From Mycobacterium sp. GA-0227b (GTDB lineage: Bacteria; Actinomycetota; Actinomycetes; Mycobacteriales; Mycobacteriaceae): a DNA stretch of 64,000 bases. Under the pieces are notes generated by a model. It was not told the DNA's origin and searched no databases. It worked only from the letters and a program-made list of their open reading frames with translations. The position numbers were made by a program, and so were the translations under genes. The stretch is from positions 248,001 through 312,000 of the forward strand of contig NZ_LQIK01000012.1 in the NCBI RefSeq assembly GCF_001499855.1, written 5' to 3'. Of the stretch, positions 55,162-63,150 are shown piece after piece; the stretch's first letter is position 1; each line of letters starts with the position of its first letter.

Positions 55162-55181
55162 AATGTGGCTGTGGTGGTGGA
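55162..55181 (+). promoter_or_regulatory. element motif, copy 1 (upstream of excisionase gene)
   Basis: AATGTGGCTGTGGTGGTGG lies 64 nt before the excisionase-like start and reads toward it. It matches the copies at 58585-58608 and 59022-59045, which read toward their own genes on the other strand. Because it sits in the divergent integrase-excisionase gap, it could control both. Confidence 0.75.
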
Positions 55182-55245
55182 CACGGCGCCATAGCCGCAG
55201 TCACTGTTGGCTCAGCCAAACCAACCGTAATTCAGGAGGAATCTG

Positions 55246-55443
55246 ATGGAATTGCTAGGAGCCAAGGAAGTCTCGGACCTGACCGGTGTCCCGGTTGGGA
55301 CGCTGAGGTACTGGCGTCATTCGGACATCGGTCCAGCGAGCTTCACCTTGGGCCGCCGGGTCGTTTATCGACGCGATGAGGTTCTGCGATGGATCTCCCA
55401 GCGGGAGAGCACAACCCGGCGCGGAGGCGGCGACGCCGCGTGA
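55246..55443 (+). CDS. excisionase-like MerR-type HTH protein
   Basis: This 65-aa winged-helix protein contains the sequence LGAKEVSDLTGVPVGTLRYWRH, the typical excisionase/AlpA-like helix-turn-helix, and a short basic tail. AGGAGG lies before the ATG at 55246. It is divergent from the integrase, the usual regulatory arrangement for integration and excision. A hairpin terminator-like sequence follows. Confidence 0.85.
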   Translation: MELLGAKEVSDLTGVPVGTLRYWRHSDIGPASFTLGRRVVYRRDEVLRWISQRESTTRRGGGDAA

Positions 55444-55457
55444 CGCCGACGTATGAG

Positions 55458-55486
55458 AAAGACCTCGGGGTCTAGCCGAGGCCTTT
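55458..55486 (+). terminator. terminator-like hairpin after excisionase
   Basis: AAAG-A-CCTCGG / CCGAGG-C-CTTT forms an 11-bp stem with one mismatch around a 7-nt loop, followed by a weak T-run (CTTTCGTT). It separates the excisionase-like gene from the ATPase gene. Confidence 0.55.
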
Positions 55487-55577
55487 CGTTCGAACCACCC
55501 GATTACCCAAAACGGAAGTTCCCCATGAGACTAACCCGTCATGCCGGCCTGCGGAAGCACCACAGGCTTGATTGCCT

Positions 55578-57140
55578 ATGAGCAGCAACGCAGATAATGA
55601 CAAGAAATCCGTCGCCGCACGCCTGGTCACTATGGCCCAAGAACGCTATCTCCTCGGAGTTTCCGAAGACGGCAAGCCCTTCGGCGCCGAACGCAGCCGG
55701 CCCCATCTGGCGATACTACTGCGCGCAGGAAAAGCTGGCCTGCGCGCCGAGCTCGCCTCCCGGTACTTCAATGACACCGGGACCGTTGCCGGCGGCCAGG
55801 CCCTCACCGACGCCACCCTGGTCCTCGAAGGCTTGGCCGCCAACCAGCCCCCGGAGAAACTGCACCTGCGCATCGCCGACCACCACGGCACGAGCTACAT
55901 CGACACCGGCCGACAAGACGGAAAGGTCATCCGCATCGGCCAGGGTCGATGGACAGTCGCCGACTCAGCTCCGGTTCGGTTCTTGCGGACAGCGCTGACC
56001 GCCGAGATGCCTCTCCCACCCGCCAACGGTGACGTCAACAAGCTATGGAACTTCGTTAACGTTGCCGTCGAGGACCAACCCGTGTTGCTTGCAGTGCTCA
56101 TCGCTGCGCTCGTCCAGTGCGATGTCCCGCACCCTGTGTTGGCGCTGTTCGCCGAGCAAGGCAGCGCCAAAACCACGACGACGCGCATGCTGGTCGATCT
56201 CATCGACCCCTCCTCTATTGAAGTGCGCCAGGCGCCCCGCGACGCCGACTCGTGGGTGACCGCTGCCTCCGGTTCCTGGGTAGTGGCCCTGGACAATTTG
56301 TCCGCGATCCCACCGTGGTTGTCGGACTCGCTGTGTCGAGCTGCGACAGGCGACGGCAACGTCAAACGCGCGCTCTACACCGATGCGGACCTCGCAGTGA
56401 TCAAGTTCCGCCGCTGCATCATCGTTAACGGCATCGACGTCGGCGCAATACGTCCCGACCTCGCCGAACGCATGGCAATGGTTGATCTGCGACGCATCGA
56501 ACGCCACATGCGACAGTCTGAGGCCACTCTGCGACAACAGTGGCGCACGGCTCTACCAGGCATTTTAAGCGGGCTCCTCAACCTGGCCGCCACCGTTCAT
56601 CAACGCCTCGAAACCATCGTGGTCGATGATGCGCCACGCATGGCGGACTTTGGTCGCGTGCTGGCGGCCGTCGACGAACTTTTGTCGAGTCATGGCTTAC
56701 GCCGCTACATGTCCCGCGCAGATCAGCTCGCGGAGGACAGCTTGTCCGGCGATCTCTTCATCGAACAGCTGCGCCACCACATATTAGAACCGCTGCGCGG
56801 ACAGTCCGGTGTCGACCTGCTCGCCCTCTTCACCCCGACAGGCGATCACTGGCGACGCCCCAAGGAATGGCCCAAGAACGGCCGCGATGTGACAAGCCTG
56901 CTCCGTAGACACGCGCCGGCGCTGCGAAACCTGGGATGGGCGATCGAGAACGACGGAGCCCGCAACCACCGCAACGTCCTGCTGTGGACCATCTATCCAC
57001 CACACAAAGATGTGGCTGCCCATCAAGCCTCGCAGCCCTCGCGTCCCTCGCTGCTACGGCCCAGTCCCCCCGCAGCGCCCGCCCGAGAGAACCCGACCCC
57101 TTCTAGCGCCGACGAGCGCCGCGACGACCTCTCCGCATAA
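55578..57140 (+). CDS. P-loop ATPase of a mobile element
   Basis: This 520-aa P-loop NTPase has Walker A EQGSAKTTTT (Lys about 198) and a Walker-B-like strand ending ALDN (Asp239), followed by LSDSLCRAATGDG and the sensor-like RCIIVNGID. The arrangement is like viral/plasmid helicase-type ATPases, and similar proteins occur in many actinobacterial integrated elements. A primase domain is not visible. The N-terminal 150 residues are a separate domain of unknown fold. A role in element replication is plausible. ATG 55578 is used; a TTG two codons upstream is also in frame. Confidence 0.7.
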   Translation: MSSNADNDKKSVAARLVTMAQERYLLGVSEDGKPFGAERSRPHLAILLRAGKAGLRAELASRYFNDTGTVAGGQALTDATLVLEGLAANQPPEKLHLRIADHHGTSYIDTGRQDGKVIRIGQGRWTVADSAPVRFLRTALTAEMPLPPANGDVNKLWNFVNVAVEDQPVLLAVLIAALVQCDVPHPVLALFAEQGSAKTTTTRMLVDLIDPSSIEVRQAPRDADSWVTAASGSWVVALDNLSAIPPWLSDSLCRAATGDGNVKRALYTDADLAVIKFRRCIIVNGIDVGAIRPDLAERMAMVDLRRIERHMRQSEATLRQQWRTALPGILSGLLNLAATVHQRLETIVVDDAPRMADFGRVLAAVDELLSSHGLRRYMSRADQLAEDSLSGDLFIEQLRHHILEPLRGQSGVDLLALFTPTGDHWRRPKEWPKNGRDVTSLLRRHAPALRNLGWAIENDGARNHRNVLLWTIYPPHKDVAAHQASQPSRPSLLRPSPPAAPARENPTPSSADERRDDLSA

Positions 57141-57219
57141 CGGCACCCCGCGGTCCAGATTCGACGAGCTGTCGGTGCCTGCAGGCAGTATCAGGAGCAG
57201 CCGAGAGGGAGCAGCTGCG

Positions 57220-57681
57220 ATGAGCCTTGATGACGACCTGGAGAACTTGGCCACTGCCGCGGTCAGCGATTGGCCCGAGATCGTATTCTCCGGCCGGCTT
57301 GATGCGGCGATCCGCGACCTATACCGGACGCATCTGCGGTTCCCGCCATCCTGGACCCCGGACGAGCGCGATGAGTTCATCGAGGAACGCGCCGACACCG
57401 AAGCCCAACGATTGGCCACCCGGTTCGACGACGCCATCGACGTCATGATCGACGATTTCGGCCGGCAGAACGGGTACTTGCCTCATCATGAGTACGCATC
57501 AACGATGATCACCAAAGCACGAAAGGACGCCGTTTACGAGTTGGAGGCCAGCATCGAGTACCTAGCCGATGACCTCGCTCAGACGGTTACGCACACCGCT
57601 GGCTGTACCGTCGCGAGCATGACCGGGTGCAGTCCCGCCGCACGACGTTCCCATAGAAATGGCCCTCGCCGAATCAGATGA
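57220..57681 (+). CDS. hypothetical helical protein of the element
   Basis: This 153-aa protein starts at ATG 57220, after GAGAGGGAG; the open frame upstream into the ATPase end is not credible. It is rich in acidic residues and predicted helical, with repeated DD/EE patterns (SLDDDLENLATAAV, FIEERADTEAQRLATRFDDAI) and a basic tail (RRIR). I recognise no domain. It is the second gene after the ATPase and convergent with the Zn-binding-like protein gene, 4 nt apart. Confidence 0.65.
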   Translation: MSLDDDLENLATAAVSDWPEIVFSGRLDAAIRDLYRTHLRFPPSWTPDERDEFIEERADTEAQRLATRFDDAIDVMIDDFGRQNGYLPHHEYASTMITKARKDAVYELEASIEYLADDLAQTVTHTAGCTVASMTGCSPAARRSHRNGPRRIR

Positions 57682-57685
57682 CTTC

Positions 57686-58552
57686 TCACCAACTACGGCG
57701 CGGATGAACGGCATTGGACAGGTCACGGGCAGCCGTCAGCGTGGCACGATCAAGTTTCTTGAGCCGAGCCTGCTCTGCCAAGCGAGTAAGCAACCCGCGT
57801 AAAGCCTCGCCATCGTCCAGGACCCTGTTGGCGGCATCCACCGGTGCGACGGGCCGGTGCGGCTCGGGTGTTCCCGCAGATTGCTTCTGCGATGCAGCGG
57901 CTTTCGGGACTTCGATCACGCGAATCGGCGCCCCGTATCGCTGTGCGGCGATACGGGCCGCCGATGCGTCCCGACGACACGTATCCGAGCAATACAGCCG
58001 GCGTCGGCCACGTCTAGGAGTGGCGTCCTCATCGAGCATCACCGCATCACAGCGGACACACCGAGTCGGATCGTAGGCACCGCCCTCGCTCTCATTTCTT
58101 TCAACACCATCACAGATCGGATCATCGTTGACTGCAGCGCCTTCGGGTACGACATCAGCAGCTCTCGAACGTGCTGCCGGGGAGATTGCCGAATCATGTC
58201 CACCCTCGCCCCCGGCCCGGCGCAGCTGTGCCTGAATCTCACGGACATCGACACCGACAAGCTCAGCGATCTGCGCGAAGGTCAGACCACGACCACGCAT
58301 CTGCCCGACCAGCGCCTGCAGACCACGAAAGTGACCGGCCCTGCGCTTTACGGCATCAGCACGGATGTTCTCCGCCGCCTGGTCAAAACGCTTGCGCTCC
58401 CATGAATCAACAGCACCGACTCTGTGCAGCATTGCACGGATCGACTCGGCATCAGACGCATTGGCGCGATCCCGCCGAGCCCGCGAAGCATTCTTCTTGC
58501 GCTGCAGTTCGACCGCCCGATACCGGGCCTTCAGCTTCTCGTTCGCTCCCAT
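57686..58552 (-). CDS. putative zinc-binding HTH regulator of the element
   Basis: This 288-aa protein is very basic at the N-terminus, with an HTH-like helix pair GLTFAQIAELVGVDVREIQ at about residues 90-108. A zinc-finger-like cluster has Cys165/168 (CVRCDA) and Cys188/192 (YCSDTC), resembling a TRASH/DksA-like ribbon. The small neighbour at 58671 has a similar SLADIAHLTGLKVDE stretch. Its start is 33 nt from one element-motif copy. No family is recognised with certainty; a DNA-binding regulator or replication-control protein is likely. Confidence 0.65.
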   Translation of the reverse strand: MGANEKLKARYRAVELQRKKNASRARRDRANASDAESIRAMLHRVGAVDSWERKRFDQAAENIRADAVKRRAGHFRGLQALVGQMRGRGLTFAQIAELVGVDVREIQAQLRRAGGEGGHDSAISPAARSRAADVVPEGAAVNDDPICDGVERNESEGGAYDPTRCVRCDAVMLDEDATPRRGRRRLYCSDTCRRDASAARIAAQRYGAPIRVIEVPKAAASQKQSAGTPEPHRPVAPVDAANRVLDDGEALRGLLTRLAEQARLKKLDRATLTAARDLSNAVHPRRSW

Positions 58553-58584
58553 GCCTGCAACCTACGAACCGACGGACGAAATAG

Positions 58585-58608
58585 TCCACCACCACAGCCA
58601 CATTCGCC
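58585..58608 (-). promoter_or_regulatory. element motif, copy 2
   Basis: The minus-strand sequence AATGTGGCTGTGGTGGTGGA, preceded by GGCG, lies 33 nt upstream of the zinc-finger protein start at 58552. It is the same as copy 1 and nearly identical to copy 3, with the same orientation relative to its gene. Confidence 0.78.
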
Positions 58609-58670
58609 TACAACCCAGATTCGTGTGCGTTCGCCAACAGGCACAGCCCCGAGGCCTATGTAGCCACCGG

Positions 58671-58988
58671 TCAAGGCGCGTACGACACAGCCAGCCGAAG
58701 CTCATCGACTTTCAGGCCCGTTAGGTGGGCGATGTCGGCCAACGATTGTCCGGAATCAACCATCTGCTTCACCTGCTTGCTGTACGTGCACAGAGACATG
58801 GTGAGTTCCGCCGAAGCCTCAACGCGCTCATGGTCATCGATGTCATCGCCAGCCGCCGAGAGAGTCTCGAGCTTCCACACTTGCACCTCGGCAACGCCAG
58901 CCAGTGCACGTGTGAGGATCACGCCATCGGCCATATTGGCCAACTCCCGTTCGGCGTCGGCATTGTCGGTACGCGTTTTCCTATCCAC
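58671..58988 (-). CDS. small HTH-like protein of the element
   Basis: This 105-aa protein starts with GTG at 58988 and ends with SLADIAHLTGLKVDELRLAV, an HTH-like helix pair similar to that in the 288-aa neighbour. The middle contains an acidic section (SAAGDDIDDHERVEASAE). Its promoter region carries a copy of the element motif 34 nt upstream, so it may bind and autoregulate through it. Function not established. Confidence 0.6.
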   Translation of the reverse strand: MDRKTRTDNADAERELANMADGVILTRALAGVAEVQVWKLETLSAAGDDIDDHERVEASAELTMSLCTYSKQVKQMVDSGQSLADIAHLTGLKVDELRLAVSYAP

Positions 58989-59021
58989 GGCCGAACGATA
59001 GGACCCCGCTCCTGTCGGCGG

Positions 59022-59045
59022 CCACCACCACAGCCATATTCGCCC
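59022..59045 (-). promoter_or_regulatory. element motif, copy 3
   Basis: Reads AATATGGCTGTGGTGGTGG on the minus strand, one base different from copy 2, and lies 34 nt upstream of the GTG at 58988. Same orientation and distance as copy 2 relative to its gene. Confidence 0.78.
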
Positions 59046-59314
59046 AAAGTAAAGCGAGCCACCGACAGGCTCCCCGAGGGCTACTCAACCGCACGTGATC
59101 CCGACGTGCCGTTTCCAAGGGCGTGTTGCCGCCTTCACGCACGGCCAAGCGGCAACGGCCAGACAGGCACACACCTCTTGCACTCCGGGGCCAGCACGAT
59201 CACTTAACGACGGACGATATTCGGGTAAAGATCCGCGGCGCGGACACCCCGCGCCCCAAGCAGTGCGAGACCGCGGATGGGAGGAGTTGCCCGCGAGACA
59301 CCTCACGGACGTAG
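59046..59314. other. non-coding right part of the element
   Basis: No credible gene, tRNA-like or att-like sequence is seen over about 270 nt. The element boundary may lie within it. Confidence 0.4.
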
Positions 59315-59521
59315 GGGGAAGAGTTCTCAACGCGGGAAACGGCGGTCCGAACACTAGGGTGGTGCACTCACTTTGCCGGCACGAATCGTCACGCGGATGC
59401 CCATGGAATCTGCGCGCACGGCCTCGCCGATGATGGCGCCGAACGGTCCTTCGATGCCATCGCCGACGCGATTTGCGAGAAGGCGAAAAGAGCCCGAATA
59501 CCAGCCGGCTGGACGCTGTGA
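59315..59521 (+). pseudogene. C-terminal remnant of an unknown gene
   Basis: A frame open after a TAG at 59312 runs to TGA at 59519 and encodes a natural-looking C-terminus (AHGLADDGAERSF, DAIADAICEKAKRA, ending PAGWTL). It has no start codon or ribosome-binding site, so it looks like the 3' end of a gene cut off at its 5' end. It may mark the right junction of the element. I do not recognise the family. Confidence 0.5.
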
Positions 59522-59532
59522 TTTCGTTCTGC

Positions 59533-60225
59533 CTAGCGAGCTAAGCGCGTGGGGCGGCCCGTCTGCTTGGTTGCGATCTTCGACTCTTTGGCGTCGCTGT
59601 CGGTCTTGCGGTGTGCGGCTAGAAAGTCATCGACGATGTTCGCGCAGTCATTGTGGGTGATGGTGCGAATCCCAGTCATTCGGGCGAAGGCGAGTGGTCC
59701 GATGAGTTGGCAGAGCGCCAGTTCCCGGTCGAAGCCGTCAAGTTCGGCTTGTGCTCTCGGGCTGGTGAGTATGGCGTCAAACGGTTCACGGTACTGGTCA
59801 ACGACTCGAGCCCGTAACGCCCCCGATGTATGGCGGTCATCAGCTTCGTTATTGGAGCCGGCGGGCCCCAATGAGAGCCACGCGAGTGTCGTGACATGCA
59901 GCGGTGCGTCGTTGAAGAGTGCGGCTTGGCGGCTGAGCAGTTCGATCAGCTGCTCACGGAGGGGTCCGCTGGTCGGTGCCGGAGTGGTCACTTGCGGAAG
60001 TAGGCGTTCGAACGTGGCTGCGAGCAGATGCGACGAACTGTGGAAGTGGCGGTACAGCGTGGTTCGGGCCACTTTGGATGCTTTGGTGACGGCATCGATA
60101 GTGACCGCTTCCACCCCACCGGTGCTCAGTAGCGTTGCCGCAGCATCCAGCAGCCGGGTGCGTGACCGGATGCGCCGCGGGTCCACGTCGTCGTCAGGGA
60201 CTGGCGCTGACTGACTGTTGCTCAC
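59533..60225 (-). CDS. TetR-family transcriptional regulator
   Basis: This 230-aa protein has the TetR HTH (TIDAVTKASKVARTTLYRHFHSSSHLL) and a large ligand domain; the sequence is charged at the C-terminus. Divergent from the thioesterase-TetR operon, it probably controls that operon and itself through the palindrome at 60283-60297. The ligand is unknown. Confidence 0.87.
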   Translation of the reverse strand: MSNSQSAPVPDDDVDPRRIRSRTRLLDAAATLLSTGGVEAVTIDAVTKASKVARTTLYRHFHSSSHLLAATFERLLPQVTTPAPTSGPLREQLIELLSRQAALFNDAPLHVTTLAWLSLGPAGSNNEADDRHTSGALRARVVDQYREPFDAILTSPRAQAELDGFDRELALCQLIGPLAFARMTGIRTITHNDCANIVDDFLAAHRKTDSDAKESKIATKQTGRPTRLAR

Positions 60226-60282
60226 TCACTCACCTCGGGCGATCGATTTTCACGCGATGCTGTCCTGGCAGTCTAGCAGTGT

Positions 60283-60297
60283 GGTACTAACGGTATC
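60283..60297. promoter_or_regulatory. palindromic operator, copy 1
   Basis: GGTACTAACGGTATC has arms GGTAC/GTATC with one mismatch around a 5-nt centre. It shares 18 of about 20 surrounding bases with GATACTACTGGTATC at 61511-61525, so one regulator may bind both. It lies between the divergent TetR and thioesterase genes. Confidence 0.65.
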
Positions 60298-60325
60298 GAA
60301 GCGAAACTGACAGTATTGGAGCGTG

Positions 60326-60841
60326 ATGGTGCCCGGAAGCGCATCGCTGCCGGAGCGGTTACCTTCGCACACAACGACGTGCATGGGTTGCGGCCCGGAC
60401 AATCCCCACGGACTGCGTTTGGTGGTGCACCGCAGCGGCGACGCGGTGTACTCCGATGTGACTTTCGACGAGCGCCACATCGGGGCTCCAGGCCTGGCCC
60501 ATGGCGGAGCCGTGGCGGCCGCGTGCGATGACGTCTTGGGCTTCACATTGTGGGTCGCCGGCACCCCGGCGGTGACTCGCAGCCTGACGGTGGAGTATCT
60601 GCGGCCGGTGCAGCTGCATCAGCCACACCGGATTACTGCCCACATCGCCTCTCGTGAAGGACGGGCGCTGCACGTCACGGCGACAGGCACTGGTGAGCGT
60701 GGGATCACCCGCTTCACCGCCAGTGCAGTGTTCATTGTCGTCAGCCGTAAGCACTTCGCCGCACACGGCGATGTCAACGCTTTCGGCGATCTTCTGGAGC
60801 AGTTCTCGCGCGGCGGCGGTCTTGACCCGGAGCCGTCATGA
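60326..60841 (+). CDS. PaaI-type hotdog thioesterase
   Basis: This 171-aa hotdog-fold protein has GLAHGGAVAAACDD (catalytic-loop acidic and histidine region) and conserved SLTVEYLRPV. An N-terminal CGPDNPHGLRL signature places it with PaaI-like acyl-CoA thioesterases common in lipid-degradation clusters. I use ATG 60326; a GTG at 60323 is just upstream. Its stop overlaps the next TetR gene by 4 nt. Substrate unknown. Confidence 0.83.
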   Translation: MVPGSASLPERLPSHTTTCMGCGPDNPHGLRLVVHRSGDAVYSDVTFDERHIGAPGLAHGGAVAAACDDVLGFTLWVAGTPAVTRSLTVEYLRPVQLHQPHRITAHIASREGRALHVTATGTGERGITRFTASAVFIVVSRKHFAAHGDVNAFGDLLEQFSRGGGLDPEPS

Positions 60842-61509
60842 CTTCCCCTCAGCTGCGCAGCCGCGGCACAACCCGACCTTTGGAAGCGACCTCGGTCGCT
60901 GCAGAGAGGCCGGCCGCTAACGCGTCGCGTTCGCGCGCCTCCGCACGGCGCCGGGAAACGATTCTGGATGCAGCTTTGGCCGTGGCCGCGGCGGGTGGTT
61001 ACGAGGCGGTTCAGATGCGGACGGTTGCCGAGCGGGTCGGCATCGCCGTCGGCACGCTTTACCGCTATTTCCCGGCGAAAACCCACTTGCTGGTAGCAGC
61101 GCTGACGCGCGAGTTCCGTCGACTCGACTCGGCCGGCGACTGGGCGGGTGGTGAGGGCACACCGCTGGAACGGCTCGAACGGCTCACCGCACATCTGCAT
61201 GACCGCTGGCAGCGCGACCCATGGCTGACGACGGCCATGACACGGGCCTTCGCCGTCGCAGACACCCGCGCCGCCGCGGAACTCGACCGCGCGGCCGATG
61301 AGATCCAGATCCTGCTAGCCCGCACGCTCAGGGGCGGCGAACCCACCCCCGCCGATCTGCACGTCGCTGGGGTCATCTCCGACATCTGGTTGGCCAACCT
61401 CGTGGCCTTCAGCGGCGACCGCGCGACAGCCGCCGACACCCGCGACCGCATTGACCGAGCCACCAGGCGCGTCGTGACCAACGCTGCTCGGCCCACCGCC
61501 AACCGATAA
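60838..61509 (+). CDS. TetR-family regulator, KstR-like
   Basis: This 223-aa regulator has the HTH segment GGYEAVQMRTVAERVGIAVGTLYRYFPAK, strikingly similar to KstR, the cholesterol-catabolism repressor, and the C-terminal VISDIWLANLVAF also resembles it. It is likely a KstR paralogue. Translation is coupled to the thioesterase. It may bind the two GATAC-type palindromes on either side of its own operon. Confidence 0.88.
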   Translation: MTSPQLRSRGTTRPLEATSVAAERPAANASRSRASARRRETILDAALAVAAAGGYEAVQMRTVAERVGIAVGTLYRYFPAKTHLLVAALTREFRRLDSAGDWAGGEGTPLERLERLTAHLHDRWQRDPWLTTAMTRAFAVADTRAAAELDRAADEIQILLARTLRGGEPTPADLHVAGVISDIWLANLVAFSGDRATAADTRDRIDRATRRVVTNAARPTANR

Positions 61510-61510
61510 C

Positions 61511-61525
61511 GATACTACTGGTATC
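61511..61525. promoter_or_regulatory. palindromic operator, copy 2
   Basis: GATACTACTGGTATC has perfect 5-bp arms around a 5-nt centre. It begins 2 nt after the KstR-like gene's stop and is 63 nt upstream of the DUF6188 gene, matching copy 1 in the divergent gap. Together they define a small regulon. Confidence 0.68.
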
Positions 61526-61587
61526 GCAGCGCTACTTAGCGTACTCTTTGGGGATACGGCTCAACGATGCGTCGAAAAGAGACTGCC

Positions 61588-62052
61588 ATGTACACCCAAT
61601 GGATCGAAAACCTTGTCGTACAACGCCTCTCGCTGCATGGCGGCCTGGTTCTGGATTTCGATGACTACAACGAAATCGTCATTTCCTGCCCCCTGCTATT
61701 GACCCTTCCGGCCGTCGACACCTACCCCATCGAGGCGGTGCGCATTGACCCCCTCAGGATCGCGACCCACGAACGCCCACTGCTGAACCTCGCCGGCGCA
61801 GTGTGCACCCAGGCCTGTTCTAGCGACGATGGAGGACTACACCTGAGCTTCTCGCGCGGACATCGCATCGATGTCGATCCCGACACTGAACAGACAGCGT
61901 GGGAGCTCTACGGCATGCGCCACGGCTACATGGCCTGCCTACCTCAAGGACGGGTTCGCGTGGTCCGCCATGACCTCCCCGACACCGACGACGCCAACAT
62001 CGTCAACAGCGCCACGCAATCATCGGCGGGGTCGGCGCGGCAGAGCCACTGA
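61588..62052 (+). CDS. DUF6188 family protein
   Basis: This 154-aa protein fits the DUF6188 pattern: GLVLDFDDYNEIVISCP, a strand-rich middle, GLHLSFSRGHRIDVDPDTEQTAWELYG and a C-terminal GYMACLPQGRV. The family is widespread in mycobacteria with unknown function. ATG 61588 is preferred over the upstream 61567 because it starts the conserved part. The shared operator upstream suggests control by the same TetR regulator as the thioesterase operon. Confidence 0.78.
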   Translation: MYTQWIENLVVQRLSLHGGLVLDFDDYNEIVISCPLLLTLPAVDTYPIEAVRIDPLRIATHERPLLNLAGAVCTQACSSDDGGLHLSFSRGHRIDVDPDTEQTAWELYGMRHGYMACLPQGRVRVVRHDLPDTDDANIVNSATQSSAGSARQSH

Positions 62053-62100
62053 TGCGGCCGCGGACGCGGCGACGGGTCGACGTGGGCGGCAATGCGTGGA

Positions 62101-63150
62101 TCAGGTTGAACGTGGACCGGACCGCCCTCGCGACATCGAGGCGGGCGAGCATTCCCCGATGATGCTGTCGACGTTTTGCTGCACGCGTTCCGCAGCGATG
62201 CCGACCGATGGTGAATACAGCATGATGTGGTCGAGGACGCCGTCGTAGCGTCTCAGTTGTTCACGGACTTCGTGTGCCGTCCCGGCGACGCCCATGGTGT
62301 CGATCATCTTCTCGGACACCGCGGCGAACATCGCCGGGAAATCGCGCTGGGGGAATGCTTCCCGGATGGTTCGGCCTTCGCTGGCGAATCCGTTCACATC
62401 GAGTACCGTCTCGTAGGATTTGACCGAGGAGTAGAACGCAATCTGCTGCGCCAGTTCGCGCCTGGCAACCTCGGCGTCGTCGTGGATGGCGCACATCACC
62501 ATGGAAATGATTTCCACGTCATTGGGGTCGCGGCCGGTGTGCGCGGCACCCCGGGCGATGGCGGGCCGGACGATCTCCTCGACGTAGGTGGTGGTGAACA
62601 GGGGATGTCCGGCCAGGCCGTCGGCCACCCGCCCGGCCGCCTCGCACATCCGGGGCCGAACACCGGCAGTGACGATCGGGATCGGCCGGCTGGGTGGTAC
62701 CACGTCGCCGGTCGGGGTGAGATTCATCCTGTAGAAACGGCCCTCGTGATGGATCGGGCCTTCATGAAGGTTCCATATCCGGCGCAGCAGCATCACGAGT
62801 TCTTCCATCCGCAGCGCGGGTGCGGAGGTGTCGGGCACGCCGTGCCAGTCGCTCATCATCCGTTTGGTGCCGTTGCCGATGCCGAGTACCAGTCGTCGGT
62901 TGGATAGTTCGTCGAGGTCACGCGCCTCGGTGGCCAGCACCAAGGGGCTTCGGCCGACGCCGTAGAGAATGGAGGAACCGATCCGGCAGTTCTGTGTGCT
63001 GTTGGCCATCGCGGCCATGGAGATCGATCCGGACCGGGAGTAGAACTCCGAGGCCCATACGGCGTCGAACCCGGCCGCATCGGCGGCCTGTGCGGTTTGG
63101 GCCAGTGACTTCAGATCCGCGCCGAGAACCGACAGGCCGTAGGTGCTCAT
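62101..63150 (-). CDS. LLM-class F420-dependent oxidoreductase
   Basis: This 349-aa luciferase-like TIM-barrel protein has an N-terminal SLAQTAQAADAAGFDAVWASEFYSR and ATEARDLDELSNRRLVLGIGNG motif, typical of F420-dependent LLM oxidoreductases of mycobacteria. The ATG at 63150 overlaps the stop of the TetR gene (ATGA), so it is coupled to that gene. The substrate is unknown, possibly a steroid or xenobiotic intermediate. Confidence 0.87.
   Translation of the reverse strand: MSTYGLSVLGADLKSLAQTAQAADAAGFDAVWASEFYSRSGSISMAAMANSTQNCRIGSSILYGVGRSPLVLATEARDLDELSNRRLVLGIGNGTKRMMSDWHGVPDTSAPALRMEELVMLLRRIWNLHEGPIHHEGRFYRMNLTPTGDVVPPSRPIPIVTAGVRPRMCEAAGRVADGLAGHPLFTTTYVEEIVRPAIARGAAHTGRDPNDVEIISMVMCAIHDDAEVARRELAQQIAFYSSVKSYETVLDVNGFASEGRTIREAFPQRDFPAMFAAVSEKMIDTMGVAGTAHEVREQLRRYDGVLDHIMLYSPSVGIAAERVQQNVDSIIGECSPASMSRGRSGPRST

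Larger units (their letters stand above)
53819..59314. mobile_element. tRNA-Leu-associated integrative element
   Basis: A run with integrase, excisionase-like protein, P-loop ATPase and small DNA-binding-like proteins lies next to tRNA-Leu. It has a different coding style from the backbone, and three of its genes share one upstream motif. The left edge is put at the tRNA. The right edge is set near the start of a decapitated host-like gene remnant (59315) but no matching att repeat is visible. No structural phage or conjugation genes are present, so it is a satellite-like or defective element. Confidence 0.65.

Noticed and set aside
57010..57681. 223-aa start for the small helical element protein
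   Set aside because: The upstream 70 codons overlap the ATPase end and have no ribosome-binding site; ATG 57220 has GAGAGGGAG in front.
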